Shown here in pieces: positions 1-7,100 of a stretch of 21,853 nt of DNA. A program made the position numbers and the translations under genes. Within the stretch, counting starts at the first letter, position 1; the number at the start of each line of letters is the position of its first letter. The DNA is from a virus. The notes beneath the pieces were generated by a model. That model ran no database searches. It was not told where the DNA came from and saw only the letters and a list, made by a program, of their open reading frames with translations. The stretch covers positions 1 to 21,853 of the IMG/VR virus record IMGVR_UViG_3300028392_001143; one strand, written 5' to 3'.

Positions 1-350
1 ATAACGTCTCCATTCAAAATGATACCATCTGGCTTGAGAGACTTGCATACTTTTACGAAGGCTTTGTAAATCAGGGGCGGATCGCCATCCCAAATGTGAA
101 GATCGGAACCAATTACCCACCGCGTATTGGGAACATCTTTCATAATAATGCGGGGATATGTCCAACGACCATTGATGTTTTGCTCAGGTGATCCACTGGG
201 AAATTGTTCTTTTGCACGGTTTAATCTGTATTCAAATGTTTGGCGTGGGATATTTAGAGAACGAGCAGCGGCGGATATATTATTGTTGTTGCTTTCAAAA
301 ACGCGCAGTGTTTCAAGCAGGAGTTCAAAGCTGATTGGAGGAGTAGGCAT
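1..350 (-). CDS. HTH-metallophosphoesterase (partial, 3' end off window)
   Basis: The minus strand from 350 to the left edge is open for 116 codons with no stop, so this is the N-terminal part of a larger gene. Residues about 23-46 (SAAARSLNIPRQTFEYRL) form a helix-turn-helix of the type that reads as AT-content or sequence binding. From residue 79 the sequence VIGSDLHIWDGD matches the first metal-binding motif of calcineurin-like phosphoesterases (D83, H85), and ILNGD at 111-115 is the second motif with D115. HTH plus metallophosphoesterase proteins are common in podovirus-like phages. The substrate is unknown; nucleic-acid or nucleotide phosphoester cleavage is inferred. The start at 350 has a GGAG ribosome site about 8 bases upstream on the minus strand. 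The gene is divergent from the virion genes, so it probably belongs to an early or middle operon. The rest of the catalytic domain lies outside the window. Confidence 0.85.
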   Translation of the reverse strand, partial: MPTPPISFELLLETLRVFESNNNNISAAARSLNIPRQTFEYRLNRAKEQFPSGSPEQNINGRWTYPRIIMKDVPNTRWVIGSDLHIWDGDPPLIYKAFVKVCKSLKPDGIILNGDV

Positions 351-401
351 TATGTGTTCTCCGGTTTCATTCTTCGCAAACTACGTTCGCTATGTGTCGC
401 T

Positions 402-429
402 TTTATATCTTTCTGTGAATATAGTCCAA
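402..429 (-). promoter_or_regulatory. possible sigma70-like promoter for the phosphoesterase gene
   Basis: On the minus strand TTGGAC (429-424) is followed after 16 bases by TATAAA (407-402), about 50 bases before the start codon at 350. The -10 matches at five of six bases, but the -35 is weak (three of six), so this is only a candidate. Confidence 0.3.
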
Positions 430-466
430 TAGTGATAGCTAAAGTGGTTAATCTGTAGGGGGTTAA

Positions 467-598
467 GTGATTCGCACCGGCAATTTCCGTTACGTTCCTT
501 GGGAGAAAATAGACGAATACCACCTTAAAGGTTGGATGATTGTTCAATGGATAGGTGTTCATTCCGTCTTGATGTGGACATGCGACTGTCAGAATTGA
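467..598 (+). CDS. small conserved phage protein, 43 aa, GTG start
   Basis: A GTG at 467 opens a 43-codon frame ending in TGA at 596-598. It directly follows an in-frame TAA (464-466), so no longer form exists. AGGGGG at 457-462 is a strong purine-rich ribosome site with a short 4-base spacer. The product is rich in Trp and ends in HSVLMWTCDCQN. That ending, together with YVPWEKIDEYHLKGW near the start, recalls a family of tiny phage proteins with a pattern like W..VE.YL..GW...HSVLM...CDC (from memory, function unknown). The paired Cys at residues 39 and 41 could bind metal. It sits between the divergent phosphoesterase gene and a gene-free structured region. Its length is below most gene-calling cut-offs, so it is easily missed. 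Confidence 0.65.
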   Translation: MIRTGNFRYVPWEKIDEYHLKGWMIVQWIGVHSVLMWTCDCQN

Positions 599-621
599 CA
601 CAAAACGTGAACACTGTATTA

Positions 622-661
622 TAAAAAAAGATGCCCCGGCGAGACTTGCTCAAACCGGGGC
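622..661 (-). terminator. rho-independent terminator, leftward
   Basis: GCCCCGG (633-639) pairs perfectly with CCGGGGC (655-661). On the minus strand the hairpin is followed by ATCTTTTTTT (632-623), a classic U-tract. On the plus strand no U-tract follows, so the terminator faces left. It implies a leftward transcript that starts somewhere in 662-1185, where no minus-strand gene is convincing. Confidence 0.7.
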
Positions 662-1140
662 TATCTGAACCGAATGTTCTTCGCAGGAGCAGGTTCAGAC
701 GAGAAATGTTATAACATTACATTTCTAGGCTGTCCATCTTCCGCAACGCATTCCGATCCCGACACTACCCAGCATTATGCTGATTGAGTAGAAACGGTGG
801 AGAGTGGTTCACAGTCTTTGGCCGTTCTTCTGGAATGAATGGTGGTTATTGGTCCGAAAAAACCAAATTGACGTCGCTGCTCCTTGCCCCACTCTTACGC
901 GGTGGGATCGTTCCAGCGGCCCCGCATCCGTGCAGGAGAGGGGATAACTACACACTTAGGAACCCCACTGATAGCTGTAGCCAGCTAGGGGGCGGTATTG
1001 GCCCACCGATTTAAATAGGGCATGTGTAGGTAAACGGCGTCTTGATAAGCACTCCTCCACGGGAGCCCCTTGCGGCCTATTAAGGCTAAGACTTATAAGG
1101 GGAAGGGGGATAGCGGAAGGGAAAAATGTATCTAAATTTA
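662..1140. ncRNA. gene-free region with many hairpins; candidate structured RNA
   Basis: No convincing reading frame fills 599-1185 on either strand, yet inverted repeats are dense. TCTGAACC (664-671) pairs with GGTTCAGA (692-699), and AGAAATGT (702-709) with ACATTTCT (719-726). CAGCAT/ATGCTG (770-782) forms a palindrome, and CCCAC/GTGGG lies near 889-905. TAGCTG-TAGC-CAGCTA (972-987) is enclosed by CCCC (963-966) and GGGG (988-991). CTCC-ACG-GGAG is at 1055-1065, and CCCCTT (1066-1071) pairs with AAGGGG (1097-1102) around an inner GCC/GGC hairpin. Together with the leftward terminator at 622-661 this suggests a large non-coding RNA on the minus strand. The strand, ends and class are not proven. 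I do not recognise a known RNA family. It could also be a regulatory or replication region. Confidence 0.35.
705..718. repeat. perfect 14-bp palindrome nested in a larger hairpin
   Basis: AATGTTATAACATT is a perfect palindrome. It lies inside the alternative 8-bp stem AGAAATGT/ACATTTCT (702-709 with 719-726), and the two structures are mutually exclusive. It could be an operator half-site pair for a dimeric regulator or simply part of an RNA fold. Confidence 0.5.
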
Positions 1141-1157
1141 AGTTAGGTAAAAAAACC

Positions 1158-1177
1158 TATAATATTGGCTTAAAGGA
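1158..1177 (+). promoter_or_regulatory. TATAAT -10 element and ribosome site before the 85-aa gene
   Basis: A perfect TATAAT is at 1158-1163, partly inside a TAGGT/ACCTA hairpin (1144-1159). No good -35 is visible at the usual spacing, so it may need an activator or another sigma factor. AAAGGA (1172-1177) is a good ribosome site 8 bases before ATG 1186. Confidence 0.4.
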
Positions 1178-1185
1178 ATAAAATC

Positions 1186-1443
1186 ATGGATGCGATTATA
1201 CAACAACATAAACTAGCTTTAGGCACATTATTGATCGCCATTGATGACGATTGGTCAAAATCTAAAGCTGCAATGGCTGTAAGAGAGCTAGTTTCTAGTG
1301 ATGACATGACAGCAGCAGCGGTATTTGCTGAAAACCTTGATCTTCGTAACACAGTCAAATTATTGAACGATAAAGTTAAGGTTCTTAATAAACGGGTAAA
1401 AGAATTGGAAAAATTGGTTTCGTTGCATGAAGACACCGATTAG
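1186..1443 (+). CDS. hypothetical coiled-coil protein, 85 aa
   Basis: The frame starts at an ATG with AAAGGA 8 bases upstream and ends 33 bases before the portal gene. I do not recognise the family. The N-terminal half (IIQQHKLALGTLLIAIDDDW) looks helical and amphipathic. The C-terminal half (roughly residues 48-80) has repeated Leu/Val heptads with Lys/Glu on the outside (LRNTVKLLNDKVKVLNKRV), a probable coiled coil that would give dimers or trimers. An antisense frame of similar length exists but lacks a ribosome site. Its place just before the portal suggests a small late protein, for example an assembly factor, but that is position-based inference only. Confidence 0.7.
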   Translation: MDAIIQQHKLALGTLLIAIDDDWSKSKAAMAVRELVSSDDMTAAAVFAENLDLRNTVKLLNDKVKVLNKRVKELEKLVSLHEDTD

Positions 1444-1476
1444 CTTATAGTGCATTATCATTTTGAGGATTAACCA

Positions 1477-3771
1477 ATGGCTTTAGTTCCCGGCTCATCA
1501 CCTAATATTCGTCTTGGTGATCAAAACCCACAGCAACCAGAGTTGCCTGAGGCTATGGATATTGTTGTTGAGGTGGCCGGTGAAGACGGCTCCGACAAGC
1601 CAGAACTGGACATGGACGGTAATATTCTCCGTATTGAGCACCCCGATGGCACGATTAGTGTGTCGTTGAACGGTGAGCCAATCGAGAAGGCCAACAAGAA
1701 GACGCAAGAGGGTTGGTTCGCCAATCTGGCTGACGAAATTGAAGAGCAGGAACTAAGTCGCATTGTAGAAGACTTGTCACGAGGTATCGCAAATGATCTC
1801 ACCAGCCGTGAAGAGTGGATACAAGAACGGGCGCAGGGAATTAAACTTCTTGGCCTCAAGATTGAACTCCCCGGACTTCAAGGAACCGCTGACGGTGCGC
1901 CGGTGGAAGGAATGTCAAAGGTTCGCCATCCCTTGTTGCTTGAAGCTGTGTTGCGCTTTCAAGCAAATGCAAGGTCAGAGCTACTTCCAACTGATGGGCC
2001 TGTAAAGATCAGAGACGATTCAACGCATGGTTCACCAGACCGCGACACCATGTCGAATGCCCTTGAGAAGGATATGAACCACTACCTGACCGCAGTAGCC
2101 AAAGAGTATTATCCAGACACGGATAAGATGCTTCTATTGCTGGGCTTTGGTGGAACGGCGTTTAAGAAGGTTTACTATTGCCCACTCCGCAATCGTCCCG
2201 TATCCGAATCAATTGACGCTGATGACTTGATCGTCAACAACTCAGCCACGGACTTGGATGGCGCTCGTCGTATCACTCACCGTATCTACATGCGCCCATC
2301 TGTTGTGAAGCGGATGCAAATCATTGGTGCGTATCGTGACGTTCAACTAAATGATGCAAAGCAGCCAACGCTTGACGCTGTTCAGATGGAGAAGAATGCA
2401 CAGCAGGGTATTTCGCAAGGCACTATGAACACGGAAGATAACGACCGTGAGATTTATGAATGCTACTGCGAATTGAATATTAAGGGTTACGAACACAAGA
2501 TGGATGGCGCTGAGACGGGATTAGAGGTTCCGTATCGTGTGACCATTGATGTGTCGTCAAAGCAAGTTTTGTCCGTTGTCCGTAACTATGACGAAGACAC
2601 CGAAGATTTGCCTGAAGCACGTAAGAACTTCGTAAAGTACACATTTGTTCCGGGATTTGGCTTTTACGACATTGGATTGTTGCATATCCTTGGCAATACG
2701 ACAAATGCGGTTACGGCTGCGTGGCGTGAGTTGCTTGATGCCGGTATGTACGCCAACTTCCCCGGCTTCCTGTATGCCAAACAGTCTGGCCGTCAGAACA
2801 GTAACATTTTCCGCGTCCCCCCCGGCGGCGGTGCTCAGATTGACACTGGTGGCATGGCAATCAATCAAGCTGTTATGCCGTTGCCATACAAAGAACCATC
2901 AGCTGCATTGGGCGCATTAGTCGAAAGTATGGCTCAGTATGGCCAGCGTTTGGGCGGAACTTCTGAGGCTGCGGTGGGCGAGGGACGCTCAGATGCTCCA
3001 GTCGGAACAACAATCGCATTGATTGAGCAGTCGGTTAAGGTTCTCAACTCTGTTCATAAGCGGATGCACGCCTCACAGGCTGATGAGTTTCAGCTTCTGG
3101 CTAACTGCTTTAAAGAAAACCCCGAATCATTCTGGCAGCGCAATCGTCGCCCTAATATTCCGTGGGATGAGCAGCAGTTCCTTCAAGCACTTGAAGACTT
3201 CGATATGGTTCCACAGGCTGATCCCAATACGTCATCAAGCAGCCAGCGAATCATGAAGGTTGCGGCACTTGTTCAAATGGCTACGCAAGACCCATCAGGC
3301 TTCAATCTCCCTGAAGTACGCAAGGAAGCATTGAGCGCAGTCGGTTGGGAAAGTCCAGACAGGTTCTTAGCCCCTCCAGTTCCGCCACAGCCAAATCCAG
3401 CGGATCAGGCTAAGCAAGTTGATTCGCAAGCTAAGATGATTACGGCTCAGGCTAAAATGGCTGAGGTGCAACATAAGGTGAGTGGCGGCGAGAACCAGCA
3501 GTCACAGGCTAATCCACAAGAGCTGCAAATCAAGATGATGTCTGAGCAAAATCAGGCTGATGAGACCAAACAGAAAGCCGCTGACAGTCAGATCGACGCC
3601 ATGAACCGTATGCGTGATCGTGAGAGCCGTGAACGTCTGGCGGCGGTTAAGCTGGCTGAGGAAGTGATGAAGAACCCAATGGACGGTATGCAAGTGGTTA
3701 GCCAGATGCTTGACCCCGGCATGATCCAGCGTTTGGAAGCCAACGAACAACCTGAGGGAAAGTTACAATAA
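1477..3771 (+). CDS. portal protein (podovirus/P22-like)
   Basis: This 764-residue product is the dodecameric ring at one capsid vertex through which DNA is packaged and ejected. The size fits the large P22/marine-podovirus portal family. Recognisable stretches are the acidic segment GWFANLADEIEEQELSRIVE near residues 78-97, EGMSKVRHPLLLEAVLRFQA then ARSELLPTDGPVK (about 144-177), and MLLLLGFGGTAFKKVYY around 217-235, all typical of that family by memory. The region from about 615 is Gln/Ala/Lys-rich with repeated AQAKM and NPQELQIKMM and is probably helical or coiled coil, like the barrel or C-terminal tail of P22-type portals. GAGGA (1465-1469) lies 7 bases before the ATG. A terminator follows about 155 bases downstream, so the portal probably ends a transcription unit. 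Confidence 0.93.
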   Translation: MALVPGSSPNIRLGDQNPQQPELPEAMDIVVEVAGEDGSDKPELDMDGNILRIEHPDGTISVSLNGEPIEKANKKTQEGWFANLADEIEEQELSRIVEDLSRGIANDLTSREEWIQERAQGIKLLGLKIELPGLQGTADGAPVEGMSKVRHPLLLEAVLRFQANARSELLPTDGPVKIRDDSTHGSPDRDTMSNALEKDMNHYLTAVAKEYYPDTDKMLLLLGFGGTAFKKVYYCPLRNRPVSESIDADDLIVNNSATDLDGARRITHRIYMRPSVVKRMQIIGAYRDVQLNDAKQPTLDAVQMEKNAQQGISQGTMNTEDNDREIYECYCELNIKGYEHKMDGAETGLEVPYRVTIDVSSKQVLSVVRNYDEDTEDLPEARKNFVKYTFVPGFGFYDIGLLHILGNTTNAVTAAWRELLDAGMYANFPGFLYAKQSGRQNSNIFRVPPGGGAQIDTGGMAINQAVMPLPYKEPSAALGALVESMAQYGQRLGGTSEAAVGEGRSDAPVGTTIALIEQSVKVLNSVHKRMHASQADEFQLLANCFKENPESFWQRNRRPNIPWDEQQFLQALEDFDMVPQADPNTSSSSQRIMKVAALVQMATQDPSGFNLPEVRKEALSAVGWESPDRFLAPPVPPQPNPADQAKQVDSQAKMITAQAKMAEVQHKVSGGENQQSQANPQELQIKMMSEQNQADETKQKAADSQIDAMNRMRDRESRERLAAVKLAEEVMKNPMDGMQVVSQMLDPGMIQRLEANEQPEGKLQ

Positions 3772-3925
3772 AAAGTTGATTATGACAGTTTGACTTGCGA
3801 TTATGATCTCACTTGGACCGCTGCGGCGGCGAGTGGCTGCGGGATGTTCCTGTAGTTAATCATCGGGCTAATCCTTTGCGGGGTCTACCGACTTCAAGTC
3901 CTCCTAAGTTGTTTTTCCTGACTTG
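3772..3925 (+). other. gene-free GC-rich spacer, possible structured RNA
   Basis: This 154-base spacer after the portal has no start with a ribosome site. It is GC-rich in places and has several short self-complementary stretches: CCGC/GCGG near 3820, GGAC near 3815 with GTCC near 3900, and a GACTT/AAGTC palindrome near 3890. It leads straight into the terminator at 3926. It may be the structured 3' end of the portal mRNA. Confidence 0.3.
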
Positions 3926-3961
3926 GCCCGTCTCTTATCTTCGTGGGAGACGGGCATTTTT
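3926..3961 (+). terminator. rho-independent terminator after portal
   Basis: GCCCGTCTC (3926-3934) pairs perfectly over nine bases with GAGACGGGC (3947-3955) and is followed by ATTTTTA. This is a strong rightward terminator that separates the portal unit from the polyvalent-protein unit. Confidence 0.85.
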
Positions 3962-3974
3962 AAAGGCTAAGCGA

Positions 3975-4091
3975 TTGATTGAGTTGATAAGAAAATACGG
4001 TGCTGTGGTTGAGGTTGGTGCAGCTACTGTTTGGTTTGGGCTAATATCTTACTACGTGCATCTTGCCGCCCGCACGTTGGTTGGCAAATAA
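3975..4091 (+). CDS. small single-span membrane protein, 38 aa, TTG start
   Basis: TTG at 3975 has AAAGG (3962-3966) 8 bases upstream and opens a 38-codon frame ending in TAA. The frame stays open further upstream through the terminator, but no start there has a ribosome site. The product begins with a charged segment (IELIRKYG) followed by one hydrophobic stretch of about 20 residues (VGAATVWFGLISYYVHLAAR), so a single membrane helix is likely. I do not recognise a family. A holin-like or lysis-accessory role is possible but unsupported; many phage membrane miniproteins look like this. It lies immediately after a terminator with no space for its own promoter, so it would depend on read-through. 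Confidence 0.45.
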   Translation: MIELIRKYGAVVEVGAATVWFGLISYYVHLAARTLVGK

Positions 4092-4109
4092 ACCAATATA
4101 AAGTATGAT
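4081..4109 (+). promoter_or_regulatory. sigma70-like promoter for the polyvalent-protein gene
   Basis: TTGGCA (4081-4086, five of six bases of the consensus) and TATGAT (4104-4109, five of six) are separated by 17 bases. A start near 4116 would leave a short leader carrying AGGAG at 4121-4125, 9 bases before ATG 4135. It overlaps the end of the 38-aa frame. Confidence 0.6.
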
Positions 4110-4134
4110 GCTGTCGCCTTAGGAGTGATAGCAG

Positions 4135-7100
4135 ATGCCTATGCCAGATAATTTAGAAGATGCCCAAAATATAGCATATGGCAGAGATGCTTCTGCTCGT
4201 GCAATTGATGATAAAATTAGGGCGTTAACTAGTAATGCTCAATCTGGTTTAGATATGGCGGTTCAAACGCCTTATTTTGGTACTGGATTAGATCGGCCTA
4301 GTTTAGGTGGCGCTGGTATGCCTTCTGGCATTCATGCTTATCAAGGTGGCCCTCATTCTGTTGGGCCAGAAGGCTACAGCAATGAAAAAATTGGTAGTGG
4401 CGAAGGTTCTCAAGCATTTGGACATGGGCATTATTTTGCTGAAGCAGAACCTGTCGCAACAACTTATCGTGGGGATGCAGAGGCGCGTTATCGTCGTTTT
4501 TCTGGACACATGGACCCTAAAGAAGAATTTGCTTTTGATATAGCAACGAAGCCAAATGTTAGAGATTGGGATGTTATCCAATCTATTGCTCAAAAGTATC
4601 CTAATATTGGATTTGATGAAGCACAGGCAATTGCAAATAAGGCAATGGCTCAACGTGGCCATATGCACGAAGTTAATATCAATGCACAACCAGAGCATTT
4701 TCTTGATTGGGATAGGCCTTTAAGCGAGCAAAGTAAGCACGTTCAAAATGCTTTATCTAATTTTCCATCTAATCTTACTGGCGATGAAATTCATCAAAAA
4801 ATGTTTCATCAATCTAGAAAAGAACTTGTTAATCAAGGTGGTGGACAAGCATACTCTGCTTTAACAGCAAAAAAATTATTAGAATCAGGTTTAAAAGGCA
4901 TTAAATACCTTGATGCTAGTTCTCGAAGTGCCGGTGAAGGTTCACGCAACTACGTCGTATTTGACCCAAAGGATATTGAAATTATGCGTCGTTACGCAAG
5001 AGGTGGTGATGTAAGAGCGCATCATGCTGGTGGCGGGCGTGCCGGGGTTAACAATGCCAATGACGATATTGATACGTCTTATTTAGGTAATTTATTGCGT
5101 GGTCTTAAATCAATTCCAGAAACAGCATACAATTACTTGGCAAACACATCTTATAATCAGATGGGTTCTGACGCATTAGATTTGGGCAAAAATGTCTATC
5201 ACGACGTTACTGAGCACCCAATTGAGAATTTGCTTGGTGCATTGCCAGTTGTTGGAAGCGGCATGGCTGCATATGATGCTTATAAACTGAATGACCGTAT
5301 TAAACAGGCTTACGCGTCTGGGAACCATGAAGATGCCCAAAAGCTAGAACGGGCATTGGCATTATCCTCATTGGGTGCATTACCAATCTTTGGTGAATTA
5401 TCGTCAGTTGGCTCTAGCGCCGCTCGTATGGCCGAAGAGGCTGCGTTGCATGGTGCTGCTGAGACTGGAAGTCGTGCGGTTGCCAATTCAGTTCCGCGTG
5501 ATGCATACCAAGTGGCTGAAAACATTGCATCAAATAAAATTAATCAAGCACTTGATTCGGCTAAAAAACATATGTTTTCTGATGTTAGTGATGAGCGCAT
5601 TACAAGCCCCGATATTGGTGGGGATAGGGGTAAAGACGTGAGATCAAACCATAAAAAGGGTGGTCGTACTGGATACGCAACTATAGGTGGCGTGCCATTA
5701 TCTGAAGATGATCAGATTGATTATGCAAGGAATCTTGCTACGGGCAATGATCCTATGGCGGATGTCATACAAAATAAGATTAATGCTTTAAGCAGCAATC
5801 TTAATTTTGAAGATGTTACGCATAATCCCGGAATGGGCGGCAAAAGTATGTTGCCGGGTATGGCAGCAAATGCCTCTAATCAGCCAATTACTCGCAGTGG
5901 CGCTGATATGATGCGGAAAGACCCTGTTTTGGCCGCAAATCCACCTGTTTTGTCAAAGTTTGGTCGTCCATTTCATGAGTTGGAATACACTTATACGCCT
6001 AAAGATAATCTTGTTCCATATAAAGAAAAAAAACCCGAAGATTTGTACAATGAGCGGGCTTTAATTACACCATTTGTAGGTGATAAAACTGCGGGCAACT
6101 ATATCGTAAATAGCGTTATGAAAGCTCAATTAAGCAATCCATCTAGCATGGAGGGTGGTGGAGATTTTCAACGTCAATTGCAAAATCAAGGGGTTAATCC
6201 AGCAGCTGGGGCTTCCCGTGCTGGAGCAGTAGATTCTATTTGGACCAAAATATTAAATAAAAACCCAGATTTAGAGCGTCCTCTTTATTTCTCTCATACA
6301 GTTATGGGGAACCCATCTGGCGATTCATCGCACATGATGGCGCAAAGTTTGTTGCGTCAAATTGATCCAAGCAAATTAGATAAATTTGGTATTGATGCTG
6401 TAAATCAATATATGGGGTCAAAAATTAAAGATTGGCCCGGAATAGAAAACCCGCAAGCAGTGGAAGCCTTACTGCAACGTAATAACATTGGTGATCAAAC
6501 TTCAATTTTGGCAAAAGCAATGGACAAAGCAACGCCATATGCAGCTGGTTTCCCAGATGTGGGCGCAACTAGATTTGCTATTACCGATCCCCGCTTAATA
6601 AGCGCAGATCAAGGATCATCTGGTTATAGTTTATCAAAACTTGATTTATCAAAAACTCCATTCATGGTTGAAGATGGTCATCCAACATATCCAAAACAAT
6701 TTCCAAGTGTTGCTGGATATGAAGGTGGTTTGAAATATCAGGTTCCGACCAAACTCATGTTCAGTGATTGGGCAAAGGGAATCAAAGAAGTAGACAAGAA
6801 TGGAAATCCTATAACCCCAACTGGTATTCAATATACACTTGGCTCTCAAATGCCTGTTCAGCAAGCCCATCAAGAATGGTTGGATAATATCATGCGTCAT
6901 CAAGAAGAACATAAAAAGGTCTGGGGCTATCGCAAGGGTGGTCGTACCTTGGGCAACAATGCCATCGACAACGCATTACGTCTTGCCACTGGTGGTGATG
7001 CTGATAGCAATAAGCCTGATGCACCGATTACATTGCAGGATTTGAAAGATTGGAAGAAAGCACACCCGTTGTCATTAAACAAAAATGCAATGGACAATGT

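Noticed and set aside
127-432. Plus-strand 101-codon frame
   Set aside because: It is antisense to the clear HTH-phosphoesterase gene on the minus strand, lacks a ribosome site and has no family-like sequence.
350-601. Minus-strand 83-codon frame ending in TAATG at the phosphoesterase start
   Set aside because: The TAATG overlap is attractive, but the protein looks random and it is antisense to the better 43-aa gene at 467-598.
784-1014. 76-codon frame with TTG start
   Set aside because: No ribosome site, unusual composition, and it lies in the inverted-repeat region; more likely non-coding.
691-1100. Possible group I intron core (GTTCAGAC near 693)
   Set aside because: Only a short R-like match; P and Q elements and splice-site pairing are not found in order.
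3830-3910. tRNA-like stretch (TAGTTAATC...TTCAAGTCC)
   Set aside because: The T-arm does not pair and no 3' acceptor strand matches the 5' side, so no cloverleaf can be built.
3813-3974. Longer form of the 38-aa ORF starting at 3813
   Set aside because: It would translate through the terminator, has no ribosome site and its sequence looks non-protein-like; the TTG at 3975 has a good site.
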